Counted from the first letter of the stretch, positions 1 through 8,573 are shown. The stretch is 64,000 nt of DNA from UBA3946 sp002385755 (GCA_050953085.1 JBMNLX010000001.1:62001-126000), one strand, 5' to 3'. Made by a program: numbers and translations. Notes: generated by a model from the letters alone, not told the origin.

Positions 1-1
1 G

Positions 2-703
2 GTGGGATTCACTCGTATAAATTCATGGAATAGGGTGTTAAAAAATAATGTGCAATTGGCTCCATTATCAAAAACTGAAAAGGAATGGCTACCGGCAGTT
101 AAATTATTGGGAGAAGGGATATTTTTTCAATTTAATAATGACGCCATTACAAATTGGGTAAGTAGAATAGGCAATCGTTATTTAAAGATGCGAAATGAAC
201 TGGATAAATCTTTTTTTAATAATGATAGATTCTCTGCTCAATATGTCGCTTTACATACTTTTGCTCATTTACTTATCAGGCAACTTTCAATTGAATGTGG
301 TTATAATATCGCAACTTTGAAGGAAAAAATCTACAGCACTTTTGTAAATTCATCAAATCCATACCCAATGCATGGAGTTTTGATTTATCTGTCTACCTCT
401 GATTCTGAGGGAAGCTTGGGAGGATTAATCAGCATCGCAAACGATACGGAACGTTTGAATACAATATTAGTTAATATGCTTAATAAAGCATTATGGTGTA
501 GCGCCGATCCGGTTTGTTGTAATTTGACAGATCAAGGTTATCATTCGCTTAATTATGCAGCTTGTCATGACTGCGTGTTGTTACCGGAAACATCATGTGA
601 ATTTGCCAATGTGTTGCTCGATCGCGTTGCGATTATCGGCAAACCAGAGAATCCTAATTTAGGGTTAATGGGTGACATAGCCGCATCTTTAATTAATAAG
701 TAA
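2..703 (+). CDS. C-terminal part of a DUF1998 protein, DrmB-like (5' end outside window)
   Basis: The visible 233 residues look like the zinc-binding DUF1998 region found in DrmB of the DISARM anti-phage system and in some helicase partners. Seen in the sequence: LHTFAHLLIRQLSIECGY, then a GVLIYLSTSDSEGSLGGL stretch, CSADPVC, and a cysteine pair in AACHDC followed by ETSCEF. These cysteines probably bind zinc. The protein ends normally in TAA, and the reading frame is open to the window edge, so the gene starts upstream. Base composition is AT-richer than the syntenic core that follows, as expected for an accessory defence gene. A free-standing DUF1998 protein or the end of an MrfA-like helicase cannot be excluded without the 5' part. 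Confidence 0.6.
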   Translation: MGFTRINSWNRVLKNNVQLAPLSKTEKEWLPAVKLLGEGIFFQFNNDAITNWVSRIGNRYLKMRNELDKSFFNNDRFSAQYVALHTFAHLLIRQLSIECGYNIATLKEKIYSTFVNSSNPYPMHGVLIYLSTSDSEGSLGGLISIANDTERLNTILVNMLNKALWCSADPVCCNLTDQGYHSLNYAACHDCVLLPETSCEFANVLLDRVAIIGKPENPNLGLMGDIAASLINK

Positions 704-795
704 TTAGTTATGTAGGCAAGAAAAAAGGAGTGGTGAATGAGCTACGTCTTTGTCGGCGGTATTTATTTGAATAGATCTTTATATAAGGGGGATTT

Positions 796-1251
796 ATGCT
801 CGAATTAATTAAGGTTTCAAAAACATATAAAACGGGTAAAAATGTAAAAGCGGAAGCCTTGAAAGACGTGAACCTGGCGTTTCCCGAGCGGGGATTAGTC
901 TTCATCATCGGGAAGTCCGGCTCAGGGAAGTCGACGCTGCTCAATCTCATCGGCGGGCTTGACGGTAGCGACGCCGGCAAGATTATCATCAACGGGAAAA
1001 GCGCCGAGAGCTTTACCGCCGGCGATTACGACGCTTATCGCAACGCTTTTGTCGGTTTTGTTTTTCAGGAATACAATTTGATTGAGACCTTCAGCGTTTT
1101 TGAGAACATCAAGATCGCCGCGGATTTACAAAACAAACGCGTCAAAAAAGAAGATATCGACGGGTTGCTTGAAAAACTTGACATGCCGGGTCTCGCGGAA
1201 AGAATGCCGCGCGAGTTTTCCGAGTTAAAGATTTTTGAAGTTATCACATAG
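796..1251 (+). pseudogene. Truncated ABC transporter ATP-binding protein (LolD/MacB-like)
   Basis: The first ~140 residues are a good ABC ATPase of the FtsE/LolD/MacB type: Walker A GKSGSGKST at about residues 39-47 and a Q-loop in FVFQEYNLIETFSVFENI near residues 89-106. The alignment to the family stops at PREFS, exactly where the signature LSGGQ, Walker B and switch histidine should follow. It is replaced by ELKIFEVIT and a stop. The protein therefore cannot hydrolyse ATP normally. It starts at ATG 796 after AAGGGGG. There is no partner permease nearby. This is a remnant: its 3' half and neighbours were probably lost in a deletion next to the hairpin repeats that follow. Confidence 0.75.
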
Positions 1252-1307
1252 ACTCTCTCTCTCTTCTCTGTTTAAGGAAAGGCCTTGCCTGCAAGGCCTT
1301 TCCGCTT
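1252..1307. repeat. Palindromic repeat element, copy 1
   Basis: A CT-rich run (ACTCTCTCTCTCTTCTCT) is followed by a perfect 13-bp inverted repeat: GGAAAGGCCTTGC at 1276-1288, loop CT, GCAAGGCCTTTCC at 1291-1303. No T-tract follows, so it is not a classic terminator. A near copy lies 131 nt downstream. Confidence 0.7.
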
Positions 1308-1383
1308 GCGATTTGGGGCTTCCAAAGCCCGCGTTAATAAAGCGTGACACGTTCGAATATATGCTTAAATGTAACGCTTAGCT

Positions 1384-1435
1384 TCTTTCTCTCTCTTCTC
1401 TATTAAGGAAAGGCCTTGCGCGCAAGGCCTTTCTA
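1384..1435. repeat. Palindromic repeat element, copy 2
   Basis: Second copy of the same element: CT-rich run TCTTTCTCTCTCTTCTCT, then TATTAA and a perfect palindrome at 1408-1433 with arms GAAAGGCCTTGCG and CGCAAGGCCTTTC. It ends just upstream of the manA ribosome binding site. The 130 nt between copies show no gene. Confidence 0.7.
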
Positions 1436-1461
1436 TTTAAAAAATCAATCAAGGAGAAAAC

Positions 1462-2418
1462 ATGAAAGTATTAATCCTAAAACCGCAATACAAAGAGAAA
1501 ATCTGGGGCGGGAGTTTCTTTCGGGACGCGATCGACCCGTCTTTGGCCGGGAATATCGGCGAGATGTGGATCGTGAGCGCTCACGCGGCAGGCGACTTAA
1601 GGATCGCGGCGGGGCCTTGCGCAGGCATGAGACTAAGCGAGTTCTATTCCGCGAGCCCCGATTTTTTTAATTACCCGGCGGGAGCGGCTTTCCCGCTTTT
1701 ATTAAAAATAATCGCTCCGGCGGACGATTTAAGCGTCCAGGTTCATCCCGACGACTTATACGCGCAAGCTCGGGAGAACGATTCCGGCAAAACGGAAGGA
1801 TGGCTTATTCTTCGCGCCGGTCCCGAAGGAAGAATCGTTTACGGCCATAAAGCCGCGGACGGCGAGGAGTTTTTCCGAAAGGCGGCGAAAACCGGATTTG
1901 AAGGGCTTCTCGAGCGTCGCCGGGCGCGGCGCGGCGATTTTTATCCGATTCCCGCGGGGACTGTGCACGCGGCCGGGCGGGATATTGTTTTTCTTGAGAT
2001 TCAGCAGTCGTCGGATTTAACTTACCGGATATACGACTATGATCGTCTTGACGATAAAGGGTCGCCGCGGACGCTTCACTTGGAAAAGGCGCGCGAAGTG
2101 ATTAAAAACCGCGCGATTCAACCCAAGAGCGATCTTTTTTCTTCCGCGGAAACGGAAGTCGAGCTTTGGGAAAACAACCATTTCCGCGCCGTTTTGATTA
2201 ACGTTTCCGGCGGTTATACCTTCCCGAAAACCTCCTTCGCCGCGGCGGCGGCGGTTATCGAGGGTCGGGTCAAAATCGACGGGCGGCCGCTTGAATTCGG
2301 CTCCGGCTTCATCCTGCCCGCGCGCGTTTCCGGGATCGCGGCCGAAGGTCGCGGCAGAATCGTTCTCGCGACGCCGAAATTTGCTTTGAACGCGAATAAG
2401 AGTTCAAATTTACCATAA
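1462..2418 (+). CDS. manA: Mannose-6-phosphate isomerase, class I
   Basis: Interconverts mannose 6-phosphate and fructose 6-phosphate in the cytoplasm, feeding mannose use or GDP-mannose synthesis. The 318-residue length and layout fit the short bacterial type I enzyme. Zinc ligands are visible: Q and H in SVQVHPDD, E in KTEGW, and the later H in PAGTVHAAG, followed by the conserved LEIQQSSDLTYRIYDYDR stretch that lines the active site. Start ATG 1462 has AAGGAG upstream. It stands alone between the hairpin repeats and rluB. The strongly GC-rich codon choice (gcg, cgg, ccg) matches the chromosomal core and not the AT-rich first kilobase. Confidence 0.92.
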   Translation: MKVLILKPQYKEKIWGGSFFRDAIDPSLAGNIGEMWIVSAHAAGDLRIAAGPCAGMRLSEFYSASPDFFNYPAGAAFPLLLKIIAPADDLSVQVHPDDLYAQARENDSGKTEGWLILRAGPEGRIVYGHKAADGEEFFRKAAKTGFEGLLERRRARRGDFYPIPAGTVHAAGRDIVFLEIQQSSDLTYRIYDYDRLDDKGSPRTLHLEKAREVIKNRAIQPKSDLFSSAETEVELWENNHFRAVLINVSGGYTFPKTSFAAAAAVIEGRVKIDGRPLEFGSGFILPARVSGIAAEGRGRIVLATPKFALNANKSSNLP

Positions 2419-2497
2419 ATCGCTTGTATGAAACCCGGGGTAAAAATCCATTATAAGTTAAGAAGAAGACATTTTTCGTCATAAATGTAAATTTTTC

Positions 2498-2525
2498 TTG
2501 ATTATCTTCGAGAATAAGATATAAT
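2498..2525 (+). promoter_or_regulatory. Sigma-A type promoter for rluB
   Basis: TTGATT at 2498-2503 and TATAAT at 2520-2525 with a 16-nt spacer, 20 nt upstream of the rluB start codon. Confidence 0.6.
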
Positions 2526-2544
2526 ATTATTTGAGGTTTTATTT

Positions 2545-3273
2545 ATGGAAAGATTACAGAAGATTATTGCTAGAAGTGGGATTTGTTCGCGAAGGAAAGC
2601 CGAGGAATTGATTACCGCCGGCCGGGTGGCCGTCAACGGTAAGATTGTCACGACTTTGGGATACAAAGCGTCTTACAATGATATCGTTACCGTTGACGGA
2701 AAAGTACTCGGCGTTATGGAGCATAAGCACCTCGTCATGAACAAACCGCGTTACGTTATTTCCTCGAGCAGCGATCAGTTTCGCCGACCGACCGTGATCT
2801 CGATTTTACCGAAGGAATTTCGGAAATACCGCCTTTACCCGGTCGGCAGGCTTGATTATGACACGAAAGGGGTGTTGTTGTTGACCAATGACGGGCAATT
2901 TTTCAACGCGCTCGTCGGTCCGGATTCGAACGTTGAAAAGGAGTACTTGGTCCGCCTGAAAGGGATCATCTCGGAAGAAGAGTTAAAGAAAATCGAAGCC
3001 GGCGTCGTTATCGACGGCTATAAAACAAAACCATGCAAAACTTATTTTTCCTCGGCCGATTATTACAATAAATCCTGCCTGGTCGGGGTTATCCTTACCG
3101 AGGGGAAGTATCATCAAGTAAAAAGAATGTTCGCCTCGATTGGTTACGAGGTCAAACATCTAACCCGGATCCGTTTCGGAAACATTACCGCCGTGGGGCT
3201 TAAGGAAGGCGAATTTCGTAATTTGACTCCCCATGAGATTAAGGTTTTACTAAAATTAAGCAAAAAAACATAA
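2545..3273 (+). CDS. rluB: 23S rRNA pseudouridine synthase, RluB/RsuA family
   Basis: Converts specific uridines of large-subunit rRNA to pseudouridine. An N-terminal S4 RNA-binding domain (residues about 1-60, MERLQKIIARSGICSRRKAE) precedes the synthase domain. The catalytic aspartate is in GRLDYDTKGVLLLTNDG. The closing motif EGKYHQVKRMFASIGYEV is typical of the RsuA/RluB/RluE/RluF group. Length 242 aa is normal. The gene sits just before cmk. RluB is favoured over RsuA by its neighbourhood and Firmicutes distribution, though the exact target base cannot be read from sequence. Confidence 0.9.
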   Translation: MERLQKIIARSGICSRRKAEELITAGRVAVNGKIVTTLGYKASYNDIVTVDGKVLGVMEHKHLVMNKPRYVISSSSDQFRRPTVISILPKEFRKYRLYPVGRLDYDTKGVLLLTNDGQFFNALVGPDSNVEKEYLVRLKGIISEEELKKIEAGVVIDGYKTKPCKTYFSSADYYNKSCLVGVILTEGKYHQVKRMFASIGYEVKHLTRIRFGNITAVGLKEGEFRNLTPHEIKVLLKLSKKT

Positions 3274-3291
3274 AAACTTTGAAAATTACGA

Positions 3292-3320
3292 TTGAAGTTG
3301 TTTTCATATTGTGATATAAT
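3292..3320 (+). promoter_or_regulatory. Extended -10 promoter for cmk-rpsA
   Basis: TTGAAG at 3292-3297, 17-nt spacer, TATAAT at 3315-3320 preceded by TGA (extended -10). It lies 22 nt before the cmk start at 3343, which argues against any start codon at 3292, since that would lie inside the -35 box. Confidence 0.75.
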
Positions 3321-3342
3321 AGATTGTAATTTGAGGTGTAAA

Positions 3343-5826
3343 ATGTGTTGGCAAATTGCTATTGATGGCCCAGCCGGCGCCGGGAAGAGCACGATTTCCA
3401 AAAACCTGGCCCGAAAACTCGGGTTTCAGTACGTGGATACCGGGGCGATGTATCGCGCCGTTACCCTGAAAGCGCTGCGACTGGGAATCAATATGTACGA
3501 GAATGACGAATACAATTTCCTTGAAAACACGGCGATTGATTTGCAGGGCGATCGGATTTTCCTTGACGGCGAGGACGTCACGGAGGAAATCAGGAGCCTT
3601 GAGGTCTCTAACAATGTTTCCGTCGTCGCTCAGCGCGAGTACGTTCGGAACAAACTGGTCGCGATTCAGAGGGCGCTCGCGGATGAAAAAAACGTCATCA
3701 TGGACGGGCGCGACATCGGCACGGTTGTTTTGCCGGGAGCCGATTTAAAGATCTTTCTTAACGCGACCGTCGAGGAGCGCGCCAAGCGCCGCCTGGAAGA
3801 AAGAGAAGCGAAGAACCAGGCGAAGCTCACATTAGCGGATACCGTGAAAGAAATAATCGATCGCGATTACAAGGACAGCAACCGGGCGATCAGCCCGCTT
3901 ATGAAAGCGCCCGATGCGATTGAGATTGATTCGTCGGAATTAAGCGTCGAAGCGGTGATTGAGATCATCATCAACTTATTACTGGAAAGAGGTTACAGAA
4001 TGGAGAATTTGGATTTAAACAAAAAAGAAGAACAAACGACGGAAGAAAAAGCTGTCAACGAAACCCCGGTTGAAGAGTTAGAACCGGAAACAAAACCGCA
4101 AGAAGAACCCGAAGCAGAGGCGAAAGCCGAAGAACCCGCCGAAAAGCCGAAAAGAACCAGAAAGAAAAAAGCCGAAACGGAAGCGGCCGAAAAGCCAGCC
4201 GAAGAACCCGTAGAAAAGCCGAAAAAAACGCGGAAGAAAAAAGCGGAAGCGGAAAGCGAAACCGCCGAAGAAACGGCGGAAGCCCCCGCTGAAGAAAAGC
4301 CGAAAAGAAAAACCGCCGCGAAAGCGAAAAAGGAAGAGCCGAAAGTCGTTCAGGTGGAAGAAGAAAAAATCGAAGAAGCAAAACCCGAAGCGGAAGTCAA
4401 GGAAGAACCGCAGGAAGCTCCCGCAGCGGTAGCCGCCCCGGAAGAAAAACCCGAGGAAGCGCCCGCCGAGGAAGCAAAGGCGAAGGAGGAAAAATCCGCG
4501 GAAGAGCCGGAAGCGGCCGCCGAAGAGAAACCCGAAGAAGCCCCGGCGGAAGCGACGGAAGCATCCGAGGAAGATGATTATCCCGAGGACGACGAGGACG
4601 ACGAGGCGATTCAGGACGAGTATTCCGAAGACGAGGAAGACGTTTCGGAAGCCGCGGCAAAAGAAAAAGAAGACAAAGACCCGGCTAAAAAATACCGGCA
4701 ATTACAAGTGGTTCACGGCAAGGTCGTTGAGGTTATCGAAGCGCAACCGGAAAGAAAAATCGGCAACCGGACGCTGAAGGCTAAAGAAGAGAGGGTTCTT
4801 ATCGAATTGGAAGACGGGCAACAGGGCTTTCTGTTCCGGAAAGATACGGCGGATATCGCCGAGGACCAGGATTTATTCGATTTGTTTATCGAAGGCGACG
4901 AGATCACCTGCGTTATCAAAAAAATCTATCCGGACGGCGGAAAGTTTATTTTTTCTACGGTTTTGTTGAAGATGCGCAGCGACTTAAGCGCGTTCCAGGA
5001 CATTATTAAAAATCACGGAACTTTCACGGCGAAAGTCGTAAGAAAATTAAGCGTCGGATACTTGTTGAAGCATAACGAATTTTCCTGCTTGTTGCCTACC
5101 AGCCAAGTTGATGTTCCCGAAGAAGAATTGGGGAACTTTATCGGTCGCGAGATTGAGGTCGCGCCGATTCGCATCGATTATGGCCGCATCCGCTTAATCG
5201 TCTCGCAAAAAGTTGCTAACGCGATTGTTAAGCGCCGCGAAAAAGAAGCGTTTATCAGCCAGATCGAAGTCGGCCAGGAATTTGACGGCGTCGTTAAGAA
5301 CATCGAGTCATACGGCGCGTTTGTCGATATCGGCAACGGCGTCGAGGGGCTCTTGCATATATCCGAACTCGACCATGTCCGGGTCGGGAAAGTTGAAAAA
5401 ATCCTCAACCCCGGCGACGAAGTCCGGGTCAAGGTAATCAAGATTGACGGCATTCATATCGGCCTTTCGCGCAAGGCGTTGCTTCCGAATTATTGGCAGG
5501 AATACGCCGAGCGGCACGAGGTCGGTTCGATCGTTACCGGTAAAATAACCGAAATCAACAACTACGGTCTTGTTGTTGAATTAGACGAGCATGTCAGCGC
5601 CTTCTTGCCGAGAAGCGAATACGCCTGGGAAAGAGACGTCTACATTTCCGACAGCGCCGCCGTCGGCGACGAGATTAAGAGTGAAGATTATCGAAGTCGA
5701 CCCCGTGAAACGGCGGATCATACTCTCGCGGAAACAGTTGACCGAGAACCCCTGGGAAGTACTTTCCTGCCGCCCGGGCGACACGATCGAAGTCGAAGTC
5801 GTCAAGGAATTAAAGGACGGCTATAA
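3343..5826 (+). CDS. cmk-rpsA: Cytidylate kinase fused in frame to S1-domain protein; reading frame broken near 5680
   Basis: Residues 1-219 are cytidylate kinase, which makes CDP/dCDP from CMP/dCMP with ATP: P-loop GPAGAGKS at 9-16, DGRDIGTVVLPGADLKIFL, and the YKDSNRAISPL substrate region. No stop codon separates it from an S1 protein beginning at M220. That part has an extraordinarily long Glu/Lys/Ala/Pro linker (about residues 225-450, with repeats of KPKRTRKKK type) and then S1 RNA-binding domains, one containing ESYGAFVDIGNGVEGLLHISE. A single extra A near 5680 shifts the frame inside the fourth S1 domain, so the ORF ends with about 50 unrelated residues. Start 3343 is chosen for GAGGTG spacing and for the promoter just upstream. 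cmk followed by an S1 gene and der is the Bacillus order. Confidence 0.85.
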   Translation: MCWQIAIDGPAGAGKSTISKNLARKLGFQYVDTGAMYRAVTLKALRLGINMYENDEYNFLENTAIDLQGDRIFLDGEDVTEEIRSLEVSNNVSVVAQREYVRNKLVAIQRALADEKNVIMDGRDIGTVVLPGADLKIFLNATVEERAKRRLEEREAKNQAKLTLADTVKEIIDRDYKDSNRAISPLMKAPDAIEIDSSELSVEAVIEIIINLLLERGYRMENLDLNKKEEQTTEEKAVNETPVEELEPETKPQEEPEAEAKAEEPAEKPKRTRKKKAETEAAEKPAEEPVEKPKKTRKKKAEAESETAEETAEAPAEEKPKRKTAAKAKKEEPKVVQVEEEKIEEAKPEAEVKEEPQEAPAAVAAPEEKPEEAPAEEAKAKEEKSAEEPEAAAEEKPEEAPAEATEASEEDDYPEDDEDDEAIQDEYSEDEEDVSEAAAKEKEDKDPAKKYRQLQVVHGKVVEVIEAQPERKIGNRTLKAKEERVLIELEDGQQGFLFRKDTADIAEDQDLFDLFIEGDEITCVIKKIYPDGGKFIFSTVLLKMRSDLSAFQDIIKNHGTFTAKVVRKLSVGYLLKHNEFSCLLPTSQVDVPEEELGNFIGREIEVAPIRIDYGRIRLIVSQKVANAIVKRREKEAFISQIEVGQEFDGVVKNIESYGAFVDIGNGVEGLLHISELDHVRVGKVEKILNPGDEVRVKVIKIDGIHIGLSRKALLPNYWQEYAERHEVGSIVTGKITEINNYGLVVELDEHVSAFLPRSEYAWERDVYISDSAAVGDEIKSEDYRSRPRETADHTLAETVDREPLGSTFLPPGRHDRSRSRQGIKGRL
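3984..4002 (+). promoter_or_regulatory. Internal ribosome binding site and start for the S1 part
   Basis: GGAAAGAGG at 3984-3992 lies 7 nt before ATG 4000, which begins MENLDLNKKEEQ just after the normal cytidylate kinase C-terminus. This suggests that S1 was, and may still be, initiated separately although the kinase stop codon is missing. Confidence 0.5.
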
Positions 5827-6073
5827 AATCAATTGGCAAGGCGCCGTCGGGTATCTCCCGAAATCGGGAATCGCCAATTATCACGAGGAAATCGCCGTCG
5901 GTTCGATGTTGAAGGTTAAAGCGCGCGTTTTTGACCCGCGCCGGACGAAACTTGTCGTGAACATGCGGATCGAACCCGAACGCCGCGTCGCGCCGCGCGC
6001 GAGACAGCAGGAAAAACTGACCGATAACTTGGGCGATTTGCTTAAGAGCCAGTTGAAAGACATGAAGGAGTAG
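5681..6073 (+). pseudogene. rpsA: 3' end of the S1 protein in the shifted frame
   Basis: From about 5681 the +1 frame reads VKIIEVDPVKRRIILSRKQL, the natural end of the S1 domain interrupted at 5680. A further degenerate S1 domain follows (PGDTIEVEVVKELKDGYKINW, GAVGYLPKSGI, VFDPRRTKLVVNMR), then a basic tail ending LLKSQLKDMKE. Removing one A from the AAGA at 5677-5680 would join both parts into one continuous protein. Either the gene carries a real frameshift, the base is a sequencing error, or ribosomes shift frame here. The der gene starts 9 nt after the stop. Confidence 0.8.
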
Positions 6074-6082
6074 ACTCGTCCG

Positions 6083-7390
6083 ATGCGCGGAGTAGTGGCC
6101 ATTGTCGGCAGACCGAATGTCGGCAAATCTAGTTTATTCAACCGGATAGTCGGTGAAAGGGTGTCGATAACGGATGATGCCAGCGGCATAACGCGCGACC
6201 GGATTTATAGCAAAGCAACCTGGTTAAACCAGGAGTTTATAGTCATTGATACCGGAGGGATCATCTTAAAAGATGAGCCCTTTTCTCAAAAAATCAGGGC
6301 GCAGGCGATGCTCGCGATTGACGAGGCCGATTTGATTGTGATGGTCGTTGACGTCAGGACAGGCATCACTTACGAGGACGACGATGTTATCGATATCCTG
6401 AAAAAAAGCAATAAACCGATTATTATCGCCGTAAATAAAGTCGACGACCAAAGGTTTCTCGACGATATTTACGATTTCTACCGTTTCGGCGTCGACGACG
6501 TCATACCCGTGAGTTCCCTTCACGGGATCGGCATCGGCGATCTTTTGGATAAGATCGTCCATAACTTACCGCGGCGCGAAGCCGATGATTATGACGAGAA
6601 AGTAATCCGTTATTCGCTTATCGGTCAGCCCAACGTCGGGAAATCAACCCTGGCGAACGCGATTTTGGGCGAGGAACGCGTTATCGTGAGCGACATCCCC
6701 GGGACGACCCGGGACGCGATCGACGCGGTTTACAGTCGCGACGGCCGCGATTACGTCGTAATCGACACGGCGGGAATCAGGAAACGCGGCAAGATCTACG
6801 AGCGGGCGGAGAAGTATAGTTTGTTACGCGCGCTCGCGGCGATCGAGCGATCCGATATCGCCGTGATCATGCTTGACGGGACGACGCCCGTAACCGAGCA
6901 GGACAAGCGGATCGCCGGTTACGCCCGGGAGAACTACCGGGCGGCGATTTTCGCGGTTAATAAATGGGATATTGTCGAAAAGGACGATAAGACGATGAAG
7001 CGGATGACCGAGGAAATTAAAAACAATTTTCTCTTTTTGGATTACGCTCCCGTCGTTTTTATTTCGGCGAAAAACAAACAGCGAATAAACACGCTTCTTG
7101 ACGAGATAGACCGCGTCTACGAGAGCTTTACCAGGCGGATTCCGACGAATATCCTCAACGATATTATCACCGACGCGGTGTTGCTTAACCAGCCGCCGGA
7201 ATTTGAAGGCGCTCGGATCAAAATTTACTACGCGACCCAGGACGCCGTAAAACCGCCCTCAATCGTGCTTTTTGTCAATGACCCCAAACATATGCATTTT
7301 TCTTATTTGCGTTACCTGGAAAACCAGATTCGCAACAGTTTCGAGTTTTCGGGAACGCCCATTAAATTTGTTCTTCGAAAAAAGGAGTAA
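6083..7390 (+). CDS. der: Ribosome biogenesis GTPase Der (EngA)
   Basis: Double-GTPase assembly factor for the 50S ribosomal subunit. Two G domains are visible: first P-loop GRPNVGKS at residues 9-16 with NKVD, second GQPNVGKS at about 181-188 with DIPGTTRDA and NKWD. A C-terminal KH-like domain includes PPSIVLFVNDPKHMHFSYLRYLEN. Length 435 aa is standard. It begins 9 nt after the S1 stop and is followed 3 nt later by gpsA, so cmk, S1, der and gpsA are probably one transcript. Confidence 0.96.
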   Translation: MRGVVAIVGRPNVGKSSLFNRIVGERVSITDDASGITRDRIYSKATWLNQEFIVIDTGGIILKDEPFSQKIRAQAMLAIDEADLIVMVVDVRTGITYEDDDVIDILKKSNKPIIIAVNKVDDQRFLDDIYDFYRFGVDDVIPVSSLHGIGIGDLLDKIVHNLPRREADDYDEKVIRYSLIGQPNVGKSTLANAILGEERVIVSDIPGTTRDAIDAVYSRDGRDYVVIDTAGIRKRGKIYERAEKYSLLRALAAIERSDIAVIMLDGTTPVTEQDKRIAGYARENYRAAIFAVNKWDIVEKDDKTMKRMTEEIKNNFLFLDYAPVVFISAKNKQRINTLLDEIDRVYESFTRRIPTNILNDIITDAVLLNQPPEFEGARIKIYYATQDAVKPPSIVLFVNDPKHMHFSYLRYLENQIRNSFEFSGTPIKFVLRKKE

Positions 7391-7393
7391 ATA

Positions 7394-8398
7394 ATGACCG
7401 AGAGAATAACGATTATCGGCGCCGGCAGCTGGGGGAGCGGCCTGGCCCGGCTCGTTAGCGACAACGGCTACCGGGTGATGATGTATGACGTTGACCCGGA
7501 TATCGTGAATGAAATAAATCTTTATCACACAAATAAAACAAAACTTCCCGCGGGGACTTTAAACGAAAACGTGAGCGCGACGACCGATATCGGGGAAGCG
7601 GTCGACTTCGGCGACATTATCGTCCTCGTCGTGCCGACGAAAGTAATCAGGGGCGCCCTCCGGGCCGTCGGCGGCGTGATTCGCGGGAAGAAGTTGTTCG
7701 TGAACGCGAGCAAGGGGATCGAGCCCGATACCTTCAAACGGGTCTCGGAAATTGTTTATGAGGAGATCCCCGAAGAATATATCGAGGGGTTTGTGGCTTT
7801 AAGCGGTCCCTCGCACGCCGAGGAAGTAATCCTGCAAATGCTCACTCTCGTCACCGCCGCCTCGCCTAATATCGAGCACGCCCGGCTAGTTCAGCGCGTC
7901 TTCAGCAACCAAACCTATTTTCGCGTCTATACCGTGACCGACCTGATTGGCGTCGAGATTTGCGCGTCGCTTAAAAACATTATCGCGATCGCTTCCGGCA
8001 TTATCGCCGGACTCGGCTACGGGGATAACACGCGGGCGGCGCTCGTGACCAGGGGGCTCGTGGAAATGGGGCGGATCGCGCGAACGCTCGGGGCCGAGGA
8101 AAAAACGATTTACGGCCTCGCGGGACTGGGCGACCTCGTCGTTACATGCACCAGCCTTCACAGCCGAAACTACCAGGCCGGTTACAAAATTGGCAGCGGA
8201 AAGGATTTGGAACAGGCCTTGGCGGAGATGACGATGGTGGTCGAGGGGGCGCGGAGCGCGGTCGCTGCGCATCAAATTATCAAGCGTCATAATATATACG
8301 CGCCGATAATCGAAGCGGTGTATGACATAATATATAATAAACAAGACCCGCGCAAGCGGATCATGAAGATGATGCAGAGTGATTTGAAAGAGGAATAG
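7394..8398 (+). CDS. gpsA: NAD(P)-dependent glycerol-3-phosphate dehydrogenase
   Basis: Reduces dihydroxyacetone phosphate to sn-glycerol 3-phosphate for phospholipid synthesis; the product is the substrate of PlsY encoded later in this window. The N-terminal Rossmann motif GAGSWGSGLA is at residues 9-18. The family motifs VNASKGIEP, SGPSHAEEV, ICASLKNIIAIASGI (catalytic lysine) and GLAGLGDLVVTC are all present. Length 334 aa is normal. SD AAGGAG is correctly placed before ATG 7394. It is the last gene of the cmk operon, ended by the hairpin at 8398. Confidence 0.96.
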   Translation: MTERITIIGAGSWGSGLARLVSDNGYRVMMYDVDPDIVNEINLYHTNKTKLPAGTLNENVSATTDIGEAVDFGDIIVLVVPTKVIRGALRAVGGVIRGKKLFVNASKGIEPDTFKRVSEIVYEEIPEEYIEGFVALSGPSHAEEVILQMLTLVTAASPNIEHARLVQRVFSNQTYFRVYTVTDLIGVEICASLKNIIAIASGIIAGLGYGDNTRAALVTRGLVEMGRIARTLGAEEKTIYGLAGLGDLVVTCTSLHSRNYQAGYKIGSGKDLEQALAEMTMVVEGARSAVAAHQIIKRHNIYAPIIEAVYDIIYNKQDPRKRIMKMMQSDLKEE

Positions 8399-8421
8399 TC
8401 GCCATTTACGGCGACTTTTTT
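8398..8421 (+). terminator. Rho-independent terminator after gpsA
   Basis: GTCGCC, loop ATTTAC, GGCGAC at 8398-8415, followed by TTTTTT. The stem overlaps the last base of the stop codon. Confidence 0.85.
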
Positions 8422-8573
8422 ATTAAGGAGCAATAAAAAGCGCCGCCATACAATTAGTTTTATTTGCATCATATATAACCAGATAGGGTTTTTTAAAACG
8501 ATAATATTATTCCTTTTGCATAAAAAGGCAATTTTCCCGATAAAAATCATATACTTAAAAGTGAGGTGATTAT

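Noticed and set aside
737..808. 23-codon ORF with a good RBS before the truncated ABC gene
   Set aside because: It overlaps the ABC start, has no recognisable features, and could arise from the RBS of a lost gene.
1240..1251. 12-nt match (GTTATCACATAG) to the reverse complement of the CRISPR repeat end, at the break of the truncated ABC gene
   Set aside because: By rough count about 0.2 such matches are expected by chance in 64 kb, and the match does not extend on either side.
4055..4701. Long minus-strand frames rich in Phe, Arg and Leu opposite the S1 linker
   Set aside because: They are complements of the Glu/Lys/Ala-rich linker codons and have no RBS or family features.
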